A DNA stretch of 39,605 nucleotides from Deltaproteobacteria bacterium (GTDB lineage: Bacteria > Myxococcota_A > Polyangia > JAAYKL01). Positions within the stretch are counted from its first letter, which is position 1, and every line of letters starts with the position of its first letter. Of this stretch, positions 24,235 through 33,015 are shown piece by piece. The stretch covers positions 1 through 39,605 of the forward strand of contig JAQTNF010000037.1 in the NCBI GenBank assembly GCA_028713995.1, written 5' to 3'. Below the pieces are notes generated by a model, which saw only the letters and a program-made list of their open reading frames with translations, made no database searches and was not told where the DNA came from. The position numbers and the translations under genes are program-made.

Positions 24235-25316
24235 TTCTTGTTCATCTCTTCCTTGGCTTCCTTGGACTCCGACTCGAGCAGCCAGGTCTTCTGGAGGGCC
24301 TTGAGCACGACGACCGCCTCGCGCAGGGTGGTCATCATCTCGCGGGTGAGCGTGGGGATCTCCGGCCCGATGCGGGCCATCTGATCGGCGAGCACGGCCA
24401 TGTTGTCCACGAGCTTCTGCAGCTTCTCGGCGTCCGTGAGCTTCTCGACCGCGGTCAGCATGCGGTCCATGCGACCGTCGTTGAGCAGCTTGTCGGTGCC
24501 GATGAGCGTGCCCTGCAGGTGCCCATCGGCCATGAGGACGTCGAGTTTCCCGAGGACGTCGTCGAGGCGGGTCATGAGCTGATCGGCGCGCTCTGGCTCG
24601 AACGCCACCGCCATGGCGCGCAGGGCCTTGTGCGTGTACGGATCGTTGAAGGTCCTGTCCATGCCGTGCATGGCGTTCAAGGCGCTCGGGTCGTTCAGGA
24701 TTTTCGAGAGCGGCTCGTCGATCCTGCCGATGAGGCCGTTCATCTTCTCCATGGTGGGCCCGAGCTGATCGAACGCGAGCACCATGCGTTCGAGCCGGTC
24801 ATTCTCCTCGAGCTTGGTGAGCATGATCTCGAGGGCCGACACGGCGCGATCCATGGTCTTCATGTAGACGCCGAGATCGATCGTCGACACGGCGTCGAGC
24901 AAATCCACGGGCTCGTCCGCGGGCAGGAGGGCGCCCGCGGGCAGGGGCGATCCCGGCTTGTCCCCGGTCACGAGCTCGATGCGTTTCTCGCCGATGCCGA
25001 GCAGCCTGCGCACGACGGCCTTGGAGCCCGCGCGCACGCGGTGCGAGTGCTTGCTGTCCACGAGGAGCTCCATGTCGATGCGGTTGTCCGGCATGATCGA
25101 GAGATCGCCCACCTCGCCCACGTTGACGCCCGAGAGCAGCACGGGCGAGCCCGAGCGCAGCCCCTCGCCGCGCATCACGTGGGAGTGGAACGCCACCTGG
25201 GGGCGGAACCACCGATTCTGGACCGCGGCGCCGGCTACGAAAAGGATCACGAGCAGGATCGCGGCGAGCAAGAAGAGGCCCGCCGCACGCTCGCGGTAGG
25301 ACAGGTAGATCTTCAA
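24231..25316 (-). CDS. mlaD: MlaD-type MCE lipid-binding protein
   Basis: A 361-residue protein anchored by one N-terminal membrane helix (about 10-32, AGLFLLAAILLVILFVAGAAV). One MCE domain (about 37-115) follows, with VMRGEGLRSGSPVLLSGVNVGEVGDL and GIGEKRIELVTG. A long helical C-terminal part (about 150-345) contains repeated Met- and Asp-rich helices. MCE proteins form hexameric lipid channels in the periplasm working with MlaE and MlaF. The start is a TTG at 25316 that overlaps the ATPase-like gene's stop (TTGA) and has GGGAG six bases upstream. A longer ATG-initiated frame from 25388 would only add shadow sequence. Confidence 0.85.
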   Translation of the reverse strand: MKIYLSYRERAAGLFLLAAILLVILFVAGAAVQNRWFRPQVAFHSHVMRGEGLRSGSPVLLSGVNVGEVGDLSIMPDNRIDMELLVDSKHSHRVRAGSKAVVRRLLGIGEKRIELVTGDKPGSPLPAGALLPADEPVDLLDAVSTIDLGVYMKTMDRAVSALEIMLTKLEENDRLERMVLAFDQLGPTMEKMNGLIGRIDEPLSKILNDPSALNAMHGMDRTFNDPYTHKALRAMAVAFEPERADQLMTRLDDVLGKLDVLMADGHLQGTLIGTDKLLNDGRMDRMLTAVEKLTDAEKLQKLVDNMAVLADQMARIGPEIPTLTREMMTTLREAVVVLKALQKTWLLESESKEAKEEMNKK

Positions 25317-26044
25317 GTGTTTCTCCCCCGGGCCGCGCCCGGAACCTGAGAGTAGCTCACGACGACGCCCTCGTGCTCCTTGAACCATGCCTCAAACCCG
25401 GGATTTTGGCGAGGAAGACAGACCGCGGCCCCGATCCGGCCGCCCAGCGCCCGCTCGACGAGCCTCGTCCAGCCGACACCGCGGCCCCGGTCCATCTCGA
25501 AGTCGCCGAGCCCCTCGAGCACGAGCCAGCCCGGCTCGAGGACGAGCGCCCGCGCCAGGCAGGCGCGCCAGCGGGTCGCCCCGTCCATCTGGTGCGGATA
25601 GAGGTCGGCCACGCGCTCGAGCGCAAACTCCACAAGAGCGCTCTCCACCGTGTCGCTCTCATGGGCGGCCGTGAGCTTCCGGTGCACGGACACGGGCAGC
25701 GTCAGGTTCTCGCGCACCGTACGGTTCGAGAGCAGCCCGCCGTAGCCGTGCACGAACCCGATGCGCGCACGCGTGCGCTGGCGCATGGCGTAGTCAGTGC
25801 CATAGATGTCGACGCCCAAAATCTCCACCCTGCCGCGCTCCGGCTCCGTCAGGCTCGCGAGCGCGCGCGCCAGGTGCACGGAAGGGTCGACGACCGGCTC
25901 GGCTTGGCCCGGAACCAGGGCGACCCACTCGCCCTCGGCCACGGTGAGCGGCGGCACGGACCACGTGTCCGGCCCGGCCTCGAACCTGAGCCCGTCCGCG
26001 AGCTTGAGGGCGAGGGCGTCCTCCCTGCGCGCCGTGCCCGTCAC
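25313..26044 (-). CDS. Degenerate MlaF-like ABC ATPase subunit
   Basis: A 243-residue protein in the ATPase position of an Mla operon, with the overall ABC fold but none of the catalytic motifs. The Walker A site reads VPGQAEPVV (44-52), lacking GKS/T. The signature motif is replaced by HQMDGATRWRACLARAL (151-167). The Walker B/Glu site reads WLVLEGLGDFEMD (173-185), and the switch histidine is missing (VCLPRQNP). The Q-loop/D-loop neighbourhood is still recognisable (GFVHGYGGLLSNRTVRENLTLPV, like MlaF's phenylalanine-rich helix). The frame is intact and coupled at both ends (GTGA at 26044, TTGA at 25316), so it is an expressed pseudo-ATPase rather than a decaying gene. ATP hydrolysis is not expected. 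Confidence 0.75.
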   Translation of the reverse strand: MTGTARREDALALKLADGLRFEAGPDTWSVPPLTVAEGEWVALVPGQAEPVVDPSVHLARALASLTEPERGRVEILGVDIYGTDYAMRQRTRARIGFVHGYGGLLSNRTVRENLTLPVSVHRKLTAAHESDTVESALVEFALERVADLYPHQMDGATRWRACLARALVLEPGWLVLEGLGDFEMDRGRGVGWTRLVERALGGRIGAAVCLPRQNPGFEAWFKEHEGVVVSYSQVPGAARGRNT

Positions 26045-26862
26045 AGGACGCCCCCGAGCAGGCGGCCCGTGCCGGACGAGAGCACGGTCGTGAGCGAGAC
26101 GGTCGCGTGCAGCATGACGAGGAACACCACCGAGACGAGGGCTGCTCGCGAAACGGCCACCGGCACCTCGGTCGGCGAGCGATCCACGCCGAGCCCGTGG
26201 TAGCAGGCGATGAGGAACACGCCCACGCCGCCGACCATGATCTTGAGCGAGAAGGCGACGATGTCCGCGGGCGAGACGGCCGAGAACATGGCGCTCGCGA
26301 AGAGCTTGAACGGGATGGCCACGAGCAGCCACCCGATGGCGAAGCCGCCCAAGAGCGCCACGGCGTTGAAGAGCACGTTGAGCGCGAACAGGGAGAGCAG
26401 GCCGCCCACGATGCGCGGCGTGACGAGCAGCCGGATGGGGGAGATGCCCATCACCTCGAGGGCCTCGATCTCGCGCTGCACACGCATCACCCCGAGCTCG
26501 GCCGCGATGGCGGTCACCGAGCGCACAATCACCACGATGCCGGTGAGGAGCGGAGCCACGTCGCGCAGCACCACGAGCGTGACCATCTGGCCCAGGCTCT
26601 CGGCGCCCGAGAGCGAGCCGATGCCGCCCACGCCCTCGACCACTGCGAAGGCGCCCACGGCGAGCGCCAGCACGATGACCGGGCCAGCCGCCTGCACGCC
26701 GGTGAAGTAGATCTGGCGCAGTACCTCGCGGCCGAACGCGCGCTGCCCGAACGCCCGGTCTGTCCACATGACCTTGACGGAGAGGTAGAGCAGCCCGAGG
26801 AGCAGGAGCGTGTAGCGGACGAAGGCGACGAACGCCGCGCCGAGGCTGTCGATGAAGCGCAC
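26041..26862 (-). CDS. mlaE: MlaE-type permease
   Basis: A 273-residue inner-membrane permease of the MlaE/YrbE family. Its hallmark cytoplasmic coupling segment is VQREIEALEVMGISPIRLLVTPRIVGG, with about five or six helices around it and a conserved loop (QMVTLVVLRDVAPLLTGIVVIVRS). It carries phospholipid between the inner membrane and the MCE channel. The GTG start at 26862 follows GAGGAG and gives a normal N-terminus (MRFIDSLGAAFVAFVRYTLLL); the frame upstream to 27189 is not family-like. It is the first gene of the leftward operon MlaE, pseudo-ATPase, MlaD, outer-membrane protein. Confidence 0.85.
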   Translation of the reverse strand: MRFIDSLGAAFVAFVRYTLLLLGLLYLSVKVMWTDRAFGQRAFGREVLRQIYFTGVQAAGPVIVLALAVGAFAVVEGVGGIGSLSGAESLGQMVTLVVLRDVAPLLTGIVVIVRSVTAIAAELGVMRVQREIEALEVMGISPIRLLVTPRIVGGLLSLFALNVLFNAVALLGGFAIGWLLVAIPFKLFASAMFSAVSPADIVAFSLKIMVGGVGVFLIACYHGLGVDRSPTEVPVAVSRAALVSVVFLVMLHATVSLTTVLSSGTGRLLGGVL

Positions 26863-27024
26863 AGCTAGGCGCTCCTCGCCTGCCAGATTTCGTCCGTTTC
26901 GGTCATCGATAAACCGTAGCACACGGCCCGACGCGCGGGCAACCGGGGCCCGACAACGCCTCGGCGAGGCCGGAATTGCGCGGATGCGGCCGATGGGGGA
27001 GAATAGCGAGAGAGGAGAAATGGC
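26863..27024. other. Intergenic region upstream of mlaE
   Basis: Divergent spacer between the Mla operon and the small lipoprotein gene. I see a ribosome site for mlaE but no clear promoter boxes or RNA structure. Confidence 0.5.
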
Positions 27025-27096
27025 ATGAGTTCTTCGTCGGCTAGGAAACCGAGGTCTCTCGCGCAGGACATCTCCGTGGTCGGGTTGCTGGGGTGA
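27025..27096 (+). CDS. Possible 23-codon coupled leader ORF
   Basis: A short frame (MSSSSARKPRSLAQDISVVGLLG) with AGGAG eight bases before its ATG. Its TGA overlaps the ATG of the next gene (TGATG), the layout of a translationally coupled upstream ORF. It is too short for codon statistics or homology judgement and may be chance. Confidence 0.25.
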   Translation: MSSSSARKPRSLAQDISVVGLLG

Positions 27097-27437
27097 TGTC
27101 CACGCGGGGGGCCATGCAGGCGAAGCATTTCGCGGCCGCATTGCTTCCGGTCGTCGCATCTTACTTCGCATCGATCGCCTCGGGTGCATGCTCCGATGAG
27201 GGCGCGCAGGGGGCGTTCTCTGGAATGGAAGCAGGGCAGGACACGAACCGCGACTCCGATACGCAACTCCATTGCGTGGCTCCCCAGCGGTGCGTGGACG
27301 ATATCTTCTGTGTGGTCAATTACGCAGACTCATACGGGGATCCCTATGACTGCACCGAGGGGGAGACCTGTTGCTTCGGGCTGCCGGACACGGATCCGGA
27401 AGACTGGATGGGGATAGGGTCAAAGCTGCCCAATTGA
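27096..27437 (+). CDS. Small Cys-rich lipoprotein, 3' end altered by an insertion
   Basis: A 113-residue exported protein. The signal peptide ends IASGAC (lipoprotein type) and is followed by an Asp/Thr/Ser linker and a Cys-rich module (CVAPQRCVDDIFCVV, then DCTEGETCCFG). The last eight or so residues are coded by the left arm of a MITE-like element, so the natural C-terminus has probably been lost. Starts at 27096 and 27114 are both possible; 27096 is preferred because of the overlapping upstream frame. The A/T-richer composition differs from the Mla genes. It is unlike any protein I can name. Confidence 0.5.
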   Translation: MSTRGAMQAKHFAAALLPVVASYFASIASGACSDEGAQGAFSGMEAGQDTNRDSDTQLHCVAPQRCVDDIFCVVNYADSYGDPYDCTEGETCCFGLPDTDPEDWMGIGSKLPN

Positions 27438-27545
27438 CAATTGTGGCTACGATTTCTGAGAAGGAATTGGGTGTCCTCAAAACGAAGGAAAGAGAGTGAT
27501 CCTCGCGAAGTCCGAATTGTCAAACGGGCAGCTTTGACCCCCTAT
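27414..27545. mobile_element. MITE-like element with terminal inverted repeats
   Basis: The ends are inverted copies of each other. The left arm runs 27414-27442 and the right arm 27515-27545. A perfect 12-base core, TCAAAGCTGCCC (27420-27431), faces GGGCAGCTTTGA (27526-27537), and TTGACAATT (27434-27442) faces AATTGTCAA (27515-27523). ATAGGG-type outer ends differ by two bases. About 72 bases lie between the arms, without a gene. The size and the lack of a transposase fit a miniature inverted-repeat element moved in trans. No target duplication could be identified. Confidence 0.65.
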
Positions 27546-27674
27546 GCCATCGCCGGCGGCCCGGCCGTCATCAGCAACGGCGTGACAAAGGAATCCACCG
27601 TGGTCTTTCAGATGATCGCCGAGGAGGTGGCGTGGTTCGGCGATCGAATCCAGGTGTCGCTCATCCCGCTCTGA
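27546..27674 (+). pseudogene. 3' remnant of an unidentified gene
   Basis: Immediately right of the element, one frame reads like genuine GC-rich coding sequence to a stop (IAGGPAVISNGVTKESTVVF, then MIAEEVAWFGDRIQVSLIPL). No start or ribosome site remains. It may be the tail of a gene split by the element, not necessarily the small lipoprotein gene, because the composition differs. Confidence 0.4.
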
Positions 27675-27798
27675 AGCGTCTTCCAGGCCGGATAGGACAA
27701 CATGGGTCCTGTAGGTCGCATGTGCCCCGTGTCTTCCCGAAATAGATCGAACCCGCCGATTGTTTGCACCTCAAGGGATGGGAAGCCGGAGGTGAACG

Positions 27799-29275
<1,477 letters not shown>

Positions 29276-29289
<14 letters not shown>

Positions 29290-29947
29290 CGCCGGCCGGG
29301 GGCGGCCGCAGGGAGGCCCGCTCGGCCTTGCGCTTCCTGCGCTTGTAGCCTCGCAAGAGGAGCAGCGCGACGACCGTGAGGACGAGCGCGCCGGCGACGA
29401 CGCCGATGGCGATGTGGTACTCGCGCAGGACGTGCTGCGCGCGCGCGAAGCCCTCCTCGGTGAGCAGGCTCGCGCCCAGGAACCAGCCCAGCAGCAAGCC
29501 AACCGGCGCGGACCCGATGAGCGCCAGGCTGTCCGCCACGAGGAAGCGGGGCCACTTCACGCCCATGCTGCCCGCCACGAAGAAGGCGCTCACGCGCAGC
29601 CCGGGGAGGAACCGCGCGATGACCACGGCCCACGTGCCGCGCTTGTAGAACAGGTAGCGCGCCTTGCGCATGCGCTTGGGGTTGAGCAGGAAGCGCGCCA
29701 AGCGGCTCTGGTACAGGTGGTTGCCGAGGAACCGCCCCCCGCCGAAGGCCAGCGCGTCGCCGCCGATGACCGCGAGGTAGCACAGGACCAGCATGGGCGC
29801 GACCTCGAGGTGGCCCATGGAGGCGGCCGCCCCGGCGGCCATGAACGTGACCTCCTCCGGGACCGGAAAGCCGAGGCCGCTCAGGAACAGGATGACGAAG
29901 ATGTTCCAGTACGAGACGGAATTGATGATCCACTGAATCGTTTCCAC
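29276..29947 (-). CDS. DedA-family membrane protein
   Basis: A 223-residue inner-membrane protein with the DedA/SNARE-associated pattern: GLGFPVPEEVTFMAAGAAA (conserved acidic residue after a PVP turn), a GGDALAFGGGRFLG segment, and ARFLPGLRVSAFFVAG with the family arginine. DedA proteins are proton-dependent lipid transporters or flippases (undecaprenyl phosphate, phosphatidylethanolamine) needed for envelope integrity. A basic C-terminal tail (YKRRKRKAERASLR) is cytoplasmic. The gene overlaps htrA by 14 bases, tail to tail, with no terminator between them. Confidence 0.85.
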
Positions 29948-30007
29948 GGTGTCACCTGGGCCTCGATGCGGTCGTCCCCGGTCCCGCTTCCCGACCGGGG
30001 TCCCGTC

Positions 30008-30775
30008 TCATACCATGGAAGGGGGCCCGCAGGCCAAGGTCCCCGCCTCCGGGTTGAGCGGGTTCGTGCGCACGGCCAGTGAGAACAGGTACGGGTAGGT
30101 CTCCTGCAGGTGGCACATGTAGTCGAGCCACTCCGCAAGGAGCAGGCTCAGGGCGCGCGCCATGTCCACGCTCAGGTGGTCGAGATCGGGTCCTTGCAGG
30201 CCCCCGAGATCCGCGCGGAAGGCCAGCTCCTCGGCGAGGTGCGTGGCGGCCCACAGGAGATCGGTGAAGGTCTCGTGCTCGAGCAGGTTCGGGTTCTGCA
30301 GCATGCCCAGCATGAACGCGCGGCGCGGCACGAGGAAGGCCTTCAGCTCCGCAAGATCCCCGGCCCGCGAGTCGACGCCGGGGTCCCGCCGCGCGAGAAG
30401 CCGCTTGGCCGCCGCGTAGTCGCGGGCGGTCCACTCGGCCACGGGCACGAGCGACCCGCGCACCTCGCCGAGGCTTCCGTCGAAGCGCGCGAGGCGTCCG
30501 AGCAGCCCCGTGCCCACCTCGGAGAAGAACGCGCCGATGACCATGTTGAGCTTGTCGAGCTTTCTCTCCTTCTCGCGCATGGCGAGCAGCCCGTTGATGA
30601 GCAGGCCCACGATGAGCACGTTCACGGGGATGAACGCCACGTCGAGAAACGTGTAGAAGAAGATGTCCTCGAAGCGGCCGGGCCGCGTCTCGTAGAGCGC
30701 CGCGTAGAGCGCCACCGAGAGCGCGGCGAGCCCGAGCCCGAGCCACAGGGCGGAAGATCTCCTGCGCCGTTTCAT
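30008..30775 (-). CDS. Uncharacterised membrane protein
   Basis: A 255-residue protein not recognised. A basic N-terminus (KRRRRS) is followed by two membrane helices (about 9-27 and 40-62, separated by FEDIFFYTFLDVAFIP) and then a soluble, mostly helical, Leu/Ala-rich cytoplasmic domain. The domain contains EKERKLDKLNMVIGAFFSEVGTGLL and LLAEWLDYMCHLQETYPYLFSLAVR. A conserved-looking end (NPLNPEAG) closes it. The pattern recalls small two-helix membrane proteins of unknown function in Deltaproteobacteria. It is transcribed in the same direction as the DedA gene, 60 bases upstream of it, so the two may be cotranscribed. Confidence 0.65.
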   Translation of the reverse strand: MKRRRRSSALWLGLGLAALSVALYAALYETRPGRFEDIFFYTFLDVAFIPVNVLIVGLLINGLLAMREKERKLDKLNMVIGAFFSEVGTGLLGRLARFDGSLGEVRGSLVPVAEWTARDYAAAKRLLARRDPGVDSRAGDLAELKAFLVPRRAFMLGMLQNPNLLEHETFTDLLWAATHLAEELAFRADLGGLQGPDLDHLSVDMARALSLLLAEWLDYMCHLQETYPYLFSLAVRTNPLNPEAGTLACGPPSMV

Positions 30776-30906
30776 ATCGCTATAGGGATAGCAGCTGGGA
30801 GCGCGAGTGCAACCTCGCCCCCTTGCTTTCGTCTCCTTGCCCGCGCTTGCCTGTTTCGCGCCGTGTGATACGAAATGGATGGTTCGTTCAAAGAAGGCGC
30901 CCGTCC

Positions 30907-33015
30907 ATGCTCGAAACGCTCTTCACCCCGAAGTCGATCGCCGTCGTGGGCGCGTCACGCACCTCGGGCAAGATCGGCCACGAGATCGTCGCGGCCCTCG
31001 TCGAGGGCGGCTTCGCGGGCAGGATCGTCCCCATCAATCCGCTCGCGCGCGAGGTGCTCGGCCTGCGGTGTTTTCCGAGCCTCGCCGACTACGGCGCCGA
31101 GGTGGACCTGGCCGTCATCGCCCTGCCCGCCGCGCAAACGGCCGACGCCGCCTCGCAGTGCGCGAAGGCCGGCGCCAAGGCCATCGCGGTCGTTGCCGCG
31201 GGCTTCAAGGAGACGGGCCCCGAGGGCGCCGAGCTCGAGCGCCGCCTCCTCGCCGCGTGCAAGGAGAGCCGCGTGCCGCTGCTCGGTCCCAACGTGCTCG
31301 GGATCATGAACACCCACCACCGCATGAATGCCTCGTTCTCGCGGCCCCTGCCGGCGCAAGGCGGCATCTCGGTCATCTGCGAGTCCGGCGCCCTGTCCAC
31401 GGCCATCCTCGACCACGCCGCGAGCCGCGGCATCGGCCTCGCGGGGCTCGTCAGCATCGGCAACAAGGCCGACCTCGACGAGAACGACTGGCTCCTCGCG
31501 CTCGGCGAGGATCCGAAGACCGCCTGCATCATGGCGTACCTCGAGGACATCAAGTCGGGCGATGAGTTCATCAAGGCCGCCGAGTCCGTCGCGTCGATGA
31601 AGCCCGTGGTCGTGCTCAAGGTGGGCACCACCGCGGCCGGCGCGCGGGCCGCCTCGACCCATGCGGGCTCGCCGCTCGGAGCCGACACGGCCTACGGCGC
31701 CGCGTTTCGGCGCGCGGGAGTGGTGCGCGTGGAGTCGTTCGAGGGTCTGTTCGACTGCGCCGTTGCGCTCGCCGGGCAGCCCCTGCCGCAAGGCGATCGG
31801 GTGGCCGTCGTCACCAACGGCGGCGGACCGGGCATCATGGCCGCGGACGCGGTGGAGCAGGCCGGCCTCGCGATGGCCGCCCTGTCGCCCGCGACGGTCG
31901 CGAAGCTCAAGACCGGCCTCCCGCCCTGGGCGGGCACCGACAACCCCGTCGACGTGCTGGCCGACGCCACCCCCGGACGCTACACCATGGCCGTGGACGC
32001 GGTCCTCGCCGACGACGGGGTCGACGCGGCGGTGGTCATCCTCACGCCGCAGGCCGCTACCCTGCCGACCGAGACGGCGCGGGCGGTGGCGCAGCGGGCG
32101 CACCTCGCGGGCAAGCCCGTCTTCGCCGTGTTCATGGGCGGCGATCGCGCCGCACCCGCCCGCGAGGAGCTCAGCGCCATCGGCCTGCCCGACTACCCGG
32201 CTCCGGCGCGCGCCGTGGCCGCCATCCGCGCCATGTGCGACTACGCGGCGTGGCGCGCCCGCCCGCCCCGCGTGGTGATGCGCTTCCCGGTCAACAGACG
32301 GCGCGTCGAGCGCATCATCGCGCGCCACTCGAAGATGGGGCAGACCGCCATCTCCGAGGTGCGGTCCAAGGATATCCTGCAGGCCTACGGCTTCAACGTG
32401 CCCGCGGGCCGCATGACCGAGACCGCGGAGGAGGCCCTCGAGGCCGCGGACCGCATCGGCTACCCGGTGGTGATGAAGATCGCGTCGCCCGACGTCACGG
32501 ACAAGTCGGCCGTTGGCGGGGTGCGGCTCGACCTCTCCACCCCCGAGCAGGTGCGCGACGCGTTCGACCTCATGATGCTGCGAATCCAGAAGATCGCGCC
32601 GGACGCGCGCATCGAGGGCGTCTACGTCGAGAAGATGTGCCGCGGCGGCCGTGAGGTGATCATCGGCATGAGCCGCGATCCGCAGTTCGGTCCGATCCTC
32701 ATGTTCGGGGTGGGCGGCATCTTCGTGGAGGCCATGAAGGACGTCACGTTCCACCTGGCGCCCATCACGGCCGACGAGGCCATGCAGATGCTCAAGAGCA
32801 CGCGCTCCTACGGGATCCTCAAGGGTCGCAAGGACGAGCGCGGGGTCGACGTGCGCTCGATCGCCACGGGCCTGCAGCGTTTGAGCCAGCTCGCCACCGA
32901 CTTCCCGGACATCGCGGTCGTGGACTTAAACCCGTTCCTGGTCGGCGACGTGGGCACCGACCCGCTCGTCGTCGACGCGGCCATCATGCTCTCGGGCGCG
33001 AGGAGGCAGCCGTGA
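30907..33015 (+). CDS. ADP-forming acyl-CoA synthetase (fused alpha-beta)
   Basis: A 702-residue enzyme converting acyl-CoA, ADP and phosphate to free acid, CoA and ATP (reversible). The CoA-binding Rossmann domain (about 5-135, IAVVGASRTSGKIG) is followed by the succinyl-CoA-ligase-like domains with the phosphohistidine His252 in ARAASTHAGS. A C-terminal ATP-grasp domain (about 475-700) contains YPVVMKIASPDVTDKSAVGGVRLDL and DLNPFLV. It is the fused form common in Deltaproteobacteria. AAGAAGG lies ten bases before the ATG at 30907. Its stop overlaps the next start (GTGA at 33012). Acetyl-CoA is the usual substrate, but the company of butyrate-type enzymes makes a broader acyl range plausible. 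Confidence 0.88.
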   Translation: MLETLFTPKSIAVVGASRTSGKIGHEIVAALVEGGFAGRIVPINPLAREVLGLRCFPSLADYGAEVDLAVIALPAAQTADAASQCAKAGAKAIAVVAAGFKETGPEGAELERRLLAACKESRVPLLGPNVLGIMNTHHRMNASFSRPLPAQGGISVICESGALSTAILDHAASRGIGLAGLVSIGNKADLDENDWLLALGEDPKTACIMAYLEDIKSGDEFIKAAESVASMKPVVVLKVGTTAAGARAASTHAGSPLGADTAYGAAFRRAGVVRVESFEGLFDCAVALAGQPLPQGDRVAVVTNGGGPGIMAADAVEQAGLAMAALSPATVAKLKTGLPPWAGTDNPVDVLADATPGRYTMAVDAVLADDGVDAAVVILTPQAATLPTETARAVAQRAHLAGKPVFAVFMGGDRAAPAREELSAIGLPDYPAPARAVAAIRAMCDYAAWRARPPRVVMRFPVNRRRVERIIARHSKMGQTAISEVRSKDILQAYGFNVPAGRMTETAEEALEAADRIGYPVVMKIASPDVTDKSAVGGVRLDLSTPEQVRDAFDLMMLRIQKIAPDARIEGVYVEKMCRGGREVIIGMSRDPQFGPILMFGVGGIFVEAMKDVTFHLAPITADEAMQMLKSTRSYGILKGRKDERGVDVRSIATGLQRLSQLATDFPDIAVVDLNPFLVGDVGTDPLVVDAAIMLSGARRQP

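Noticed and set aside
27414-27545. A transcription terminator
   Set aside because: The inverted arms are separated by about 72 bases with no T-run, which fits an element better than a terminator hairpin.
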